A DNA stretch of 54,111 nt from a bacterium. Its GTDB lineage: Bacteria; Pseudomonadota; Gammaproteobacteria; Burkholderiales; Burkholderiaceae_C. The notes beneath the pieces were generated by a model that did not search any database, was not told the origin of the DNA, and was given only the letters and a program-made list of their open reading frames with translations. The first letter of the stretch is position 1. The number at the start of each line of letters is the position of its first letter. The stretch lies in contig JAVBXK010000139.1 in NCBI GenBank assembly GCA_030824555.1, positions 1 to 54,111 on the forward strand. The letters are read 5' to 3'. This document shows positions 43,001 through 50,242 of the stretch, piece after piece. The position numbers and the translations under genes are program-made.

Positions 43001-45407
43001 GGTTGGGGTCGAGCTGGCCGCGCAGGTCCACCCGCTGCTTCACCAGTGCAAACAGGTCGCCGTAGTGGATGCGGTTGCCCACGCGCTGCCACAGCAGCAG
43101 GGCCAATTCTTCTAGCACGCTGCGCAGCATGTCGGTGGTGCTTTGGCGCTCTACCGGCCTGACCCCCTCATCTCCCAGCCATTTGTTGGTGTAAATCTGG
43201 TACAGCGCGCCGGTGCTCAGTGCTTCGCCACTGCGTGCTTGGCGCTCTTTCAAAGCGGGCAAGCTGGCAATGATGATGTCAAGCAACTGGGGCCGGTCAC
43301 CCAGCTCCATCATGCGGTGCTGCTTCAGGAACTCAAGTGCTTCGCCCCCCTTGGCTTTGCCCAGCCGCTGCACCAGAAACTGTTGTACCTGCGTGGGCGT
43401 GAATGTAGCCACGGTGTGGATGGCTCCGTCAAACCTCTGGGCAACGTCTTGCAAGGGCGAAGCCGGTATGCGGTCTTGTTCGCCGCTGGCGGCTTTGACG
43501 GCATCGCCATGGTCTTTGAAAAACTGTTCGCGGCAGGTGATGAGCACACGGTTGCCCGTGGCGGTGTCGCCGGGGTTGGCTGTGATGCCCACCAGCATGC
43601 GAAACTGGTCAACCACGCTGCGCCCAGCGGTTGCAATGCCCATTTCGTCAAAGGCATCAAAAATCAGCACGATGCGGCCGCGCTGGATCAGGTGCAGCAG
43701 CACGCGCGGGTCTTTGCGCTGGCCGGTGGCTTGCAGCCAACGCTCGGCCAGCAGGTCTTCCAGCTTCACTTTGTTGGGGAAGTCGCGCAGACTGACGCGC
43801 AACGGCACGGGTGCTGCGCCATCGGCCATGGCGCGTTTGGCCAACTCGTAGGCCAGCTTTTCGGTGAAGGCTGTTTTACCGGTGCCGTAGTCGCCCAGCA
43901 ACACCCACAGGCGGCTGTCGCGGCCTTGCGCCCAGGCCAGACCGTGGACCACCAAGTCTTCGATGGTGGTCGTGGTGCCTGCAGCCGTGCTGCCCGCTGG
44001 GTTATCGCGGGCGCTGGATACGCGAATGCGCTCTGGCTGGGTACGCTGGGTCACATAGCTGGTGGCCAGTGGCATTTGTTCGAAATTGGCCACCCGCTGG
44101 AACAGGTATTTGTCGAAGTCCAGCAGGCGGCGCTCCAGGTCTTGCGGGGAGGCTGTGGTGATGCCCAGGTCTTTGGCGCTGCTGAGTGCGGCAGGCGAAA
44201 AGGCGTTGGCCACTACCATGCCGCGTGCGTGCAGAGCCTGGGCAGCCGGTTTGCGCAACCAAAGCCCCAACAAGTCCACCACCTCTTTTGATACAGCTGC
44301 TTTGTGGTCTTTGCACTCCACAAAATAGGTGAGTGTGTCCAGGCCTGACTCGATGCGGGCCAGCAGGTCCACCCGGTCGGGGCCAATCAGTTGTTCACGC
44401 TCCACGCTGTAGCCCAGCAGGCGCAGCAGGTCAGCCACACGGTCTTCAAAACGTTTGCCTTGGGCCGCGCGCGACGAGCGCGGGTCAGACGGGTCGCGGT
44501 CAAAAATGTCTGGGCGGGCGTCTTGCGCGGCTTGTTCAGCGGCCTCAGTAGCAAACAGGGTGCCTGTGAACTCCGAAAGGTCGCGGTAGATGCGCTCGTA
44601 GTCTTTGGCCACTTCACGCTCACCCTGGGTGATGAGCAAGTCTTCGCTGAAGGGCAACGTGGTGTCATAGCGGACTTCGCGCACGGAGGCGAGGTCGGGT
44701 ATGCCAAAAGACTGGCCCCACAGTTGACGGCCTGTCGCGACTTTGGCGGTGTCATCCTGCGGAATGGGCGAGGCCACGGGAAACAGGCGCAAGTCGGTGT
44801 TGCTGGGACGGATGGTTCGGTCCAGCGCAGACAGCGCGTTGTACACACGGCCCAGGCCCATGAGGTTTTGGCGACCGTAACCGCCCACTAAAACGGTGGC
44901 ATCTGGCAAAGCGCCCGCCAACAGTGCGCCCAGGTCGGTCAGCCCGGTGCGGGTGTCGATCAATACGTGCCTGAAACCTTCACGCCCCAAATGTTCAAAC
45001 AGCTCGTTGAACACGTCGCGCCCAAGTGGGGGGTTGCCACCCAGCAGGTGTGCCCAATCAATGCCAAAGTACAGCGATGCAGCATCGGCCTCGTCGCCGT
45101 GTGCGGGCAGGATGAACAGTTGAGTAAAGGGCGTGGCCTGCAGCAGCTTGGTGAAGCGGCCCAGGTCTTGTGGGCCAGGGGGACGCAGCTTGTTTTTCTG
45201 CCACTCCAGCAGCCAGTCGAAAAACCCAGCTTGGATGGCCCCTTTGTTGCGCAGCGCCTGGATGTTGTGAAGGCCAGGCGCTTCAACGTCCATGTCCCAC
45301 AACAGGGTTTTGCCTTCGCGGGCGAGAGCAACCGCCATGTTGGCGGCAAGCAGGGTGCGGCCAACGCCGCCTTTGTAGCTGTAGAAGCTGATGACGGCTG
45401 GGCGCAC
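40044..45407 (-). CDS. KGGVGR ATPase-Mrr nuclease-NACHT-pentapeptide-WD40 protein
   Basis: This 1787-residue protein starts at GTG 45407 (AAGGA upstream, 13 bases after the winged-helix gene). In order: a ParA/MinD-like SIMIBI ATPase (about 1-300; YSYKGGVGRTLLAANMAVAL at residues 9-28, with WDMDVEAPGLHN); an Mrr-like PD-(D/E)xK nuclease (about 320-430; FEDRVADLLRLLGY, GPDRVDLLA, YFVECKDHK); a NACHT-type STAND NTPase (about 480-800; LLGDYGTGKTAF, RIVLIFDAFDEMG); a helical region; pentapeptide repeats (about 925-1050); 14 WD40 repeats (about 1095-1675); and a tail ending in Pro/Lys-rich repeats. STAND proteins detect a ligand with their repeats and oligomerise to fire an effector; here the nuclease is the built-in effector candidate. 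An anti-phage or self/non-self role is inferred. Confidence 0.9.
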   Translation of the reverse strand: MRPAVISFYSYKGGVGRTLLAANMAVALAREGKTLLWDMDVEAPGLHNIQALRNKGAIQAGFFDWLLEWQKNKLRPPGPQDLGRFTKLLQATPFTQLFILPAHGDEADAASLYFGIDWAHLLGGNPPLGRDVFNELFEHLGREGFRHVLIDTRTGLTDLGALLAGALPDATVLVGGYGRQNLMGLGRVYNALSALDRTIRPSNTDLRLFPVASPIPQDDTAKVATGRQLWGQSFGIPDLASVREVRYDTTLPFSEDLLITQGEREVAKDYERIYRDLSEFTGTLFATEAAEQAAQDARPDIFDRDPSDPRSSRAAQGKRFEDRVADLLRLLGYSVEREQLIGPDRVDLLARIESGLDTLTYFVECKDHKAAVSKEVVDLLGLWLRKPAAQALHARGMVVANAFSPAALSSAKDLGITTASPQDLERRLLDFDKYLFQRVANFEQMPLATSYVTQRTQPERIRVSSARDNPAGSTAAGTTTTIEDLVVHGLAWAQGRDSRLWVLLGDYGTGKTAFTEKLAYELAKRAMADGAAPVPLRVSLRDFPNKVKLEDLLAERWLQATGQRKDPRVLLHLIQRGRIVLIFDAFDEMGIATAGRSVVDQFRMLVGITANPGDTATGNRVLITCREQFFKDHGDAVKAASGEQDRIPASPLQDVAQRFDGAIHTVATFTPTQVQQFLVQRLGKAKGGEALEFLKQHRMMELGDRPQLLDIIIASLPALKERQARSGEALSTGALYQIYTNKWLGDEGVRPVERQSTTDMLRSVLEELALLLWQRVGNRIHYGDLFALVKQRVDLRGQLDPNQLDVELRTAAFLSRTPDGLYGFSHRSFLEFFLARRIERSVCCPESGDVADALNIPRLSSETTSFLHDLVSVTDPTRRQGMQQAISGLLQAQRSEAAPAAARVNALWLGYRCACLETSSLLQAQQTMAAWIPEGANLAGLDLSEMPLQFLAAPRADLRHSNLSRSGLSGARLQSAQLAHADMRHADLMGTHLQNAQLQGVDASDVVASQVDLRGANARGSIWLNAQLQGALLEGCDLTQADVRAAHLVACQGAPLLDQTRTHGLTARHATGWPASTEVLTKPTLRQVALAPDAAHVGGVNSVAYSPDGRHVASGGDDGTLRLWDAATGQVLRVMGGHAEWVLNVAFSPDGRHIASGGLDGTLRLWDAATGQTLRVMEGHAELTEGVAFSPDGCHIICGGSGGTLRQWDAATGQALRAFAGHKNSVNSVAYSPDGRCIASGSDDGTLRLWDAATGQALRVMEGHKNWVNSVAFSPDGRYIASGGDDGTLRLWDAATGQALRVLEGHKSAVHSVAFNRDGRHIASGGLDGTLRLWDTATGQALRVVEGNKYAVQSVAFSPDGRHIVSGGSDGTLHLWDAATGEVLRVMEGHTEWVRSVAFSPDGRHIISGGSGDTLHLWDTRTGQPVRVIVGQSWIQSVAFSPDGRHIASGGMAGTPRLWDATTAQSLRVMEGHKGWVHSVAFSPDGCHIASGGDDGTLRLWDIATGQAVRVMEGHKNAIQSVAFSPDGRHIASGGNDGTLRLWDAATGQSLRVMEGHKSWVQSVVFSPDGRHIASGGMGGTLCLWDASTGLVVRVMEGHKNRVLSVAFSPDGRHIASGGLGGALCLWDVATGQAVRMLDGCISTINSVAFSPDGRHIASGGSDGTLRLWDAFAQTQPELLRMRCGEHFMGMQAMLAPNQVNNWVTLDFRQDPRGLWSGEGAVVDTVRYVDATEEPQPWPWIPRYWRASDVPELHAPTVGPAKPAKPAKPASRKPASPRKRATPQSKA
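40098..40133. repeat. 9-bp tandem repeat in the 3' end of the STAND gene
   Basis: GGCCGGTTT occurs three times in a row with a partial fourth copy, encoding the Ala-Lys-Pro repeats of the basic C-terminal tail. Confidence 0.8.
40385..42120 (-). repeat. Fourteen tandem 126-bp repeats encoding WD40 blades
   Basis: Each unit is 42 codons (one is 41) with the near-constant core SVAFSPDGRHIASGG, DGTLRLWDAATGQ and LRVMEGH. Fourteen units suit two seven-bladed propellers. Differences concentrate in the residue before DGT (D, L, S, N, M) and in the last four residues of each unit (AEW, KNW, KSA, KYA, TEW and similar). These are predicted to lie on blade-connecting loops. Confidence 0.92.
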
Positions 45408-45420
45408 TGGGGAGTCCTTG

Positions 45421-46050
45421 TCAGGCGGCTTTTCGAAGGGCGAATACGTTCGCACCGATGTGCGAGACCGCAGTGGTGGGCACGGGCACATGGGGTTGTA
45501 CCGGCGACAACGGTGCTGCGCCGGGCTGGGCCAAGCTGACCCAGCTTTCCTTGCCTTGGCGCTGGCGGGTGATGAGCGCGCGCGACTCCAGCACGCCCAG
45601 TATCTGGCTGACCCGACCTTTGCTGAGCTGCAAGCGCTCGACCAGATCGAGCTGCTTGACACGACCGCCTTCGGCCTGCGTGATGATTTGCAAGATGGTG
45701 TCTTGTTGTTTGAGCTGCATGGGCACTGCGGCACTGCTGGCACGCAACCGCAAGGTGCGGCGTTTGCCTTCGAGCAAGTCCTGAAAACCGCTCCATCGCT
45801 GGCGCATGGTGCTGCCTTCGGAACTGGCGGGGGTGAGATCGCTGGCAATTTCGCAGAGGGTCAGCACTTCCTGCACGCCATCCGGGTCGTCTGCACGTTG
45901 CAACACCACCAAGGTCCAGTGGTGGAGGTACACGTCGAGCTTGGGAAGCTGTTCTGGCGTCAACGTGGCTTGCTGCCGCAGCTGTGCCAAAGCCTCGGCA
46001 GGCTCAAAGCGCTCGACGAGGTCGTCAGGGTGGTGGTGGAGCCAGCTCAT
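45421..46050 (-). CDS. Winged-helix protein of the STAND cluster
   Basis: The 209-residue product has a helical N-terminal half (about 1-100; LTPEQLPKLDVYLHHWTLVV) and a MarR-like winged helix at about 118-175 (KQLDLVERLQLSKGRVSQIL, wing TRQRQGKESW). The final 35 residues are Pro/Val-rich. It ends 13 bases before the STAND gene and must be co-transcribed, so it may repress the operon or act as an adaptor. I do not recognise a specific family. The start codon lacks a ribosome binding site and sits a few bases from the predicted transcription start. Confidence 0.8.
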   Translation of the reverse strand: MSWLHHHPDDLVERFEPAEALAQLRQQATLTPEQLPKLDVYLHHWTLVVLQRADDPDGVQEVLTLCEIASDLTPASSEGSTMRQRWSGFQDLLEGKRRTLRLRASSAAVPMQLKQQDTILQIITQAEGGRVKQLDLVERLQLSKGRVSQILGVLESRALITRQRQGKESWVSLAQPGAAPLSPVQPHVPVPTTAVSHIGANVFALRKAA

Positions 46051-46059
46051 GATTAAACC

Positions 46060-46088
46060 AATATAAACTGTTTGGCTAAAGAGTGTAA
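46060..46088 (-). promoter_or_regulatory. Predicted promoter of the winged-helix/STAND operon
   Basis: Minus strand: TTACAC (46083-46088), 17 bases, TATATT (46060-46065), within an AT-rich island (46050-46120). Transcription would start about 3-5 bases before the ATG at 46050, giving a nearly leaderless mRNA. Confidence 0.6.
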
Positions 46089-46153
46089 TTTGATTTAGGT
46101 TTGTTTATATGCATATGAAGAAGATGGGCTTGGGCAACACCTTGAACGGTTGA

Positions 46154-47497
46154 TCACTTCACCCGTGTGAGCGTGGGGCGAATGGGCTTGCTCGGCAACG
46201 GCTGAGTGTCGAGCCCAAAATCGATCAAACCACCGGTGATCGAGACATTGCGTTCTACGGCTTCACCAGCAGCATGGCCAAAGCCGGGAAGCGGGGGCAG
46301 CATGTCTCCGGGTTTTCCCGTCGCGGTGTTTTGTGTTTGGGCCACTGCACACGATGTACCGCTGGTAACGGTGGCCAACTTTTTGGCACGTGCTTTGTGC
46401 CCTTTGAGGGTGGTGTCATTGCCGTAACTGGGTACCCAGACCCAATCGACCGGCACCTCTGCCAACAGGTTGTTGACCCGGCGGTCTTCGTCCATGAAGT
46501 CCTTGCAGATCAGCACGGTCATGCAGCCGATGGGGGTGACCAGCACATGCAGCTGGTTGCCGACCTGGGCAAACTCGGTGCCGTCGTCCTTGCTTCCGAA
46601 CAGGCGCAGCTTGCGGTGTGCAAAAAGCAAGCTGCCGTTACCCGATAAAACGGGAGAAATGTTGAATGTGGCGGGTCCGGCCGCCTCCATTTCTTCGACA
46701 TGGAAGGCGCCAGCCACCACCATCTGAACGCTGCTGGGCGTTTTTCTGAGGTGCGCCCGGAGTTGCTCTTTGTGCAGCAAATCGAGCGTAAATTCGGGAA
46801 ACACCACCACGTGTGCGCCCGCACTTGCCGCCTGTTGCAGCGTCTTGACCATCGATGCTTGCCTGGCATCCTGAGGCTCTACCGATTGCGTGCGCCAGTT
46901 GCCGACGGGGCTGCTGGTTCGATCCCAGACCACATCGGCCCCGTCATCAAAATGGGCAATCCAGACATTGAGCCTTCCGTCTTCCGAGTCTGCCAACGTC
47001 TCAAGACAGACATGTAAATCAGAGCGTGACTGCGCACAGGTGACTTCGATGCCGTGGGCGGTGCAACATGGCAGCACGGCGTGATGATGAAACCACCTTG
47101 CCAATCGAGCGGACTGGCGATTCATCCTTGCAAGCCGCCGCGCAGCAAGGGGCACAGGAACGAGCCAATGGCTTTTGCCATCTTCTTCGAATGCATATTC
47201 AGTTCGGCTGGCGGACGAACATTGGGACGAAGGCAGTCGGATGCTCGCCAGATAGTCATCGAGCGCCCGAATAAGCGCCAAGGGGTGGGCACGAATAATT
47301 TCCACATCAATCGGCTCTTCTTGCCCCAAGGCATCAAGGATGCTCGCAACGAACGGGGCAATGGTCGTTTCGTTTTCGGCTTGCTCCCAGTCATTGAGCC
47401 GTCGATCGTCTGATGCAAGCCCCCACAGGCTGACCAGTGCCCTGCGGAACGAATGCGTTTCGTGCGCTGGATTCAAAAGCTGTGCAACACGTTCCAT
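46154..47497 (-). CDS. Nitrilase-fold hydrolase with unknown N-terminal region
   Basis: The 447-residue product has a C-terminal carbon-nitrogen hydrolase domain (about 175-435) with the complete catalytic triad Glu235 (VVFPEFTLD), Lys296 (FAHRKLRLF) and Cys331 (VLICKDFMDED). The N-terminal 170 residues (SFRRALVSLWGLASDDRRLNDW onward) are mostly helical with several cysteines and are not recognised. The gene is in the same direction as the winged-helix and STAND genes and lies 103 bases upstream of them. Nitrilases act on amides, nitriles or NAD-like substrates, so a nucleotide- or amide-cleaving effector or signal-modifying role is conceivable but unproven. The start at 47497 is the first conserved-looking ATG. 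Confidence 0.82.
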   Translation of the reverse strand: MERVAQLLNPAHETHSFRRALVSLWGLASDDRRLNDWEQAENETTIAPFVASILDALGQEEPIDVEIIRAHPLALIRALDDYLASIRLPSSQCSSASRTEYAFEEDGKSHWLVPVPLAARRLARMNRQSARLARWFHHHAVLPCCTAHGIEVTCAQSRSDLHVCLETLADSEDGRLNVWIAHFDDGADVVWDRTSSPVGNWRTQSVEPQDARQASMVKTLQQAASAGAHVVVFPEFTLDLLHKEQLRAHLRKTPSSVQMVVAGAFHVEEMEAAGPATFNISPVLSGNGSLLFAHRKLRLFGSKDDGTEFAQVGNQLHVLVTPIGCMTVLICKDFMDEDRRVNNLLAEVPVDWVWVPSYGNDTTLKGHKARAKKLATVTSGTSCAVAQTQNTATGKPGDMLPPLPGFGHAAGEAVERNVSITGGLIDFGLDTQPLPSKPIRPTLTRVK

Positions 47498-47524
47498 GAC
47501 GTTTCGTTTCCTCCCGGGCACAGT

Positions 47525-47542
47525 GTAGGGGAGCACCCCTAC
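47525..47542. promoter_or_regulatory. Inverted repeat in the nitrilase/arsA-like divergent region
   Basis: GTAGGGG-AGCA-CCCCTAC is a perfect 7-bp inverted repeat between the two divergent start codons. It could be an operator for either gene. Confidence 0.4.
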
Positions 47543-47583
47543 CCGATTTGACCCATTGCCAGCCGTTGTGCCATGCTGACGGC

Positions 47584-49449
47584 ATGAACACGCCCACACT
47601 GCCCGGCTTTGCCACCGCCCCCACGCGCTTCCTGTTCTTCACGGGCAAGGGCGGGGTGGGCAAAACGTCGCTCTCCACCGCCACAGCCATTGCGCTGGCC
47701 GATGCGGGGCGGCGCGTGCTGCTGGTCAGCACCGACGCGGCGTCCAACCTTGACGACATGCTGGGCATTGAGCTCAGCAACCAACCCGTGGACGTGCCCG
47801 GTGTGCCGGGTTTGCAGGTGCTGAACATCGACCCCGATGCCGCCGCCGAGGCCTACCGCCAGCGCGTGCTGGCGCAACTGGCCGCCGATGCATCGGAAGA
47901 CGAACGCACCACCGTGCGCGAACAACTGTCGGGCGCGTGCACCACCGAAATTGCGGCGTTTGACGAATTTGCCGCGCTGCTGGCCGGTGATGCGGCTGCA
48001 CCCAAAGATGGCTCTACACCCTGCGCCACGGCCTGCGCAGGGAGCGTGCACACATCGGCCCACGACCATGTGGTGTTTGACACCGCGCCCACCGGCCACA
48101 CGCTGCGCCTGCTCAGCCTGCCCAAGGCGTGGAGCGGCTTTTTGGCTGACAACGACCGGGGTGCCTCATGCCTGGGGCCCCACTCGGGACTGAAGATGCA
48201 AGAGGCCCGCTTCAACGCCGCGCTGGCTGCGCTGAGCAACCCGGCGCTCACCACCGTGGTGCTGGTCACCCGCCCCGACCCGCGCCCCATGCAGGAGGCG
48301 GCCCGCACGTCTGATGAGTTGCGGCTGCTGGGCCTGGGCAACCAGCGCCTGGTCATCAACGGCGTGTTCCATGCCAGCCAGCCCGACGACGCGGCAGCCA
48401 ACGCCATTGAAGCCCTGGGCCGCGAGGCCATGGCCCATCTGCCCGACGCACTGGCCGCTTTGCCCCGCGACGAGGTGCCGCTGCGCGCCTTCAACACCGT
48501 GGGGTTGCCTGCGTTACGGGCCTTGCTGGGTATAGCTGACAAGTCAATACAGGAAAGCGGTGGAGCACAAAAAGGCTTGGAATCTGCTGCGCGCACACCG
48601 CCTGCAACCACGCCACCCGCTGCCACACTGGCCCAGCTGACAGACGAGCTGGCCACCGCCGGGCACGGGCTCATCATGGTGATGGGCAAAGGCGGCGTGG
48701 GCAAAACCACCATTGCCGCCGCGCTGGCCGTGGGCCTGGTGCAGCGCGGCCACAGCGTGCACCTGACCACCACCGACCCGGCGGCCCACGTCAGCCAGAC
48801 GCTGGCGGGCGAGCTGCCCGGCCTGAAGGTGGACCGCATCGACCCCGTGGCCGAAACCCAGGCCTACATTGCCAAGATCATGGCCAGCAAAGGCAAGAAC
48901 CTGGACGCCGACGGCAAGGCCCTGCTGCTGGAAGACCTGCAGTCGCCCTGTACCGAAGAGGTGGCCGTGTTCCACGCCTTCAGCCGCGTGGTGAACGAGG
49001 CACGCAGCGCCTTCGTGGTGCTGGACACCGCGCCCACCGGCCACAGCCTGCTGCTGATGGATGCCACCGGCGCCTACCACCGGCAAATGACGCAGCAGTA
49101 CGCAGGTATGGCCAACGCCAAGCACATCGTGACCCCGCTGATGCGCCTGCAAGACCCCGACACCACCAAGGTGCTGCTGGTCACCCTGCCCGAAACCACG
49201 CCCGTGACCCAGGCCGCCGCCCTGCAAGACGACCTGCGGCGCGCCCACATCGAGCCGTGGGCCTGGGTCATCAACAAAAGCCTGGCCGCCACCGGCACGG
49301 TGGACCCGCTGCTGCAAGCCCGGCTGGTGGGTGAACAACAGCAAACCGACCGCATTGCCCAGGGGCTGGCCCAACGCACCTACGCGTTGCCTTGGCTGGC
49401 GGAGTCGCCGGTGGGCATGGCTGCGCTGGCGGTATTGACGCAGGCGTGA
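47584..49449 (+). CDS. arsA: ArsA-type ATPase with two fused halves
   Basis: The 621-residue protein has two homologous ATPase halves, with deviant Walker A motifs GKGGVGKTS (residues 21-29) and GKGGVGKTT (368-376), each followed by an FDTAPTGHTLR or LDTAPTGHSLL signature. The three cysteines that bind As(III)/Sb(III) in E. coli ArsA are kept: Cys119, Cys196 and Cys456. It should therefore be a true metalloid-responsive ArsA, normally partnered with ArsB. No arsB, arsD or arsR is in the window, so it is an orphan here. The linker between the halves (about 315-345) is partly encoded by an ATAGCTG-type repeat. ATG 47584 fits the domain start. Confidence 0.9.
   Translation: MNTPTLPGFATAPTRFLFFTGKGGVGKTSLSTATAIALADAGRRVLLVSTDAASNLDDMLGIELSNQPVDVPGVPGLQVLNIDPDAAAEAYRQRVLAQLAADASEDERTTVREQLSGACTTEIAAFDEFAALLAGDAAAPKDGSTPCATACAGSVHTSAHDHVVFDTAPTGHTLRLLSLPKAWSGFLADNDRGASCLGPHSGLKMQEARFNAALAALSNPALTTVVLVTRPDPRPMQEAARTSDELRLLGLGNQRLVINGVFHASQPDDAAANAIEALGREAMAHLPDALAALPRDEVPLRAFNTVGLPALRALLGIADKSIQESGGAQKGLESAARTPPATTPPAATLAQLTDELATAGHGLIMVMGKGGVGKTTIAAALAVGLVQRGHSVHLTTTDPAAHVSQTLAGELPGLKVDRIDPVAETQAYIAKIMASKGKNLDADGKALLLEDLQSPCTEEVAVFHAFSRVVNEARSAFVVLDTAPTGHSLLLMDATGAYHRQMTQQYAGMANAKHIVTPLMRLQDPDTTKVLLVTLPETTPVTQAAALQDDLRRAHIEPWAWVINKSLAATGTVDPLLQARLVGEQQQTDRIAQGLAQRTYALPWLAESPVGMAALAVLTQA
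48532..48576. repeat. ATAGCTG-type repeat in the linker of the arsA-like gene
   Basis: ATAGCTG at the start and GGAGCACAAAAAGGC at the end resemble the intergenic element near cynS. It lies in frame between the two ATPase halves, where extra residues are tolerated. Confidence 0.45.
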
Positions 49450-49561
49450 GCTGACTGAGCGCGGACATCAGCAGGTCGGGAGGTTGGCAAGTCGGCATGC
49501 CGCGCGCTGAAAGAGAAACGGCCCGCTCCTTTCAGTTCAGGCTGCGCCTGATGCAGGCGTT

Positions 49562-49589
49562 TGATGCATGCGCATAATGTGCGCATACT
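49562..49589 (+). promoter_or_regulatory. ccdAB promoter with operator
   Basis: ATGCGCA-TAATG-TGCGCAT (49568-49586) is a perfect 7-bp inverted repeat lying between a candidate -35 TTGATG (49562-49567) and -10 CATACT (49584-49589). It is the expected place for repression by the CcdA-CcdB complex. Confidence 0.6.
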
Positions 49590-49608
49590 GCATTTTCAGG
49601 GGTATCCC

Positions 49609-49857
49609 ATGCCAGTCGCAATCGAGCCATCGCGCAAACGCCCGGTCAACCTGACCTTGAACGAGGCCTTGGTGACACAGGCCAAGGCCTACACCAGCAA
49701 TCTGTCCGCCACCATGGAAGCGCTGCTGGCGGACTTTGTGACCAGTCAACAACAGGCCCAGCGCAGCCGCCAGCAGTTGGCCGATACCTGCGCGACCGAC
49801 TGGAATGCTGTGCATGCGGCGGTGGGTTCGTTTGCAGACGAACACACCACACTCTGA
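49609..49857 (+). CDS. ccdA: CcdA-type antitoxin
   Basis: The 82-residue product resembles CcdA: a ribbon-helix-helix N terminus (RKRPVNLTLNEALVTQAKAY) and an acidic C-terminal tail ending DWNAVHAAVGSFADEHTTL, the part that binds CcdB. ATG 49609 follows AGGGG. Its stop overlaps the toxin start (TGATG). Confidence 0.92.
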   Translation: MPVAIEPSRKRPVNLTLNEALVTQAKAYTSNLSATMEALLADFVTSQQQAQRSRQQLADTCATDWNAVHAAVGSFADEHTTL

Positions 49858-50186
49858 TGGCACAGTTCGATGTGCATCGCAACAAGGGGACGTTGCGCGA
49901 GTCCATACCCTTTGTCGTGCTGGTGCAGTCTGCCCAGTTTGACCGCTACCGCAGGCGCATGGTGGTGCCGTTGGTGCGCCGCAGTGCATTGCCGGGCAAC
50001 ACGCCCACGGTGGGCTCGCGCATGAATCCCGCGTTTCAGTTGCAGGGCATCGATGTGGTGCTACACCCACTGGACATGGTGTCTGTGGCGCTGGACCAGC
50101 TGGGCGAATGTGTGGGAACGCTCGCCGACCAAGGGCAGGTCATTGCCGATGCGTTGGATGAGCTGCTGACAAGATCCTGGGGCTGA
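49857..50186 (+). CDS. ccdB: CcdB-type toxin
   Basis: The 109-residue protein matches CcdB (MAQFDVHRN, IPFVVLVQSAQFD, RRMVVPLVRR, GSRMNPAFQLQG), a DNA gyrase poison. The terminal Trp-Gly with nearby residues, needed by F-plasmid CcdB for gyrase binding, is present as SWG. This chromosomal pair may be an addiction element or a remnant of a mobile region. Confidence 0.93.
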   Translation: MAQFDVHRNKGTLRESIPFVVLVQSAQFDRYRRRMVVPLVRRSALPGNTPTVGSRMNPAFQLQGIDVVLHPLDMVSVALDQLGECVGTLADQGQVIADALDELLTRSWG

Positions 50187-50242
50187 AAATAGCCGACGAA
50201 CGCAGCCGCCTCAGCGCCACAAACAGGCCCGCGCTCAGCCTG

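Noticed and set aside
45408-45848. N-terminal extension of the STAND reading frame up to an ATG at 45848
   Set aside because: It overlaps the winged-helix gene almost completely, is Ser/Pro/Cys-rich low-complexity sequence, and the GTG at 45407 with AAGGA upstream directly precedes the ATPase fold.
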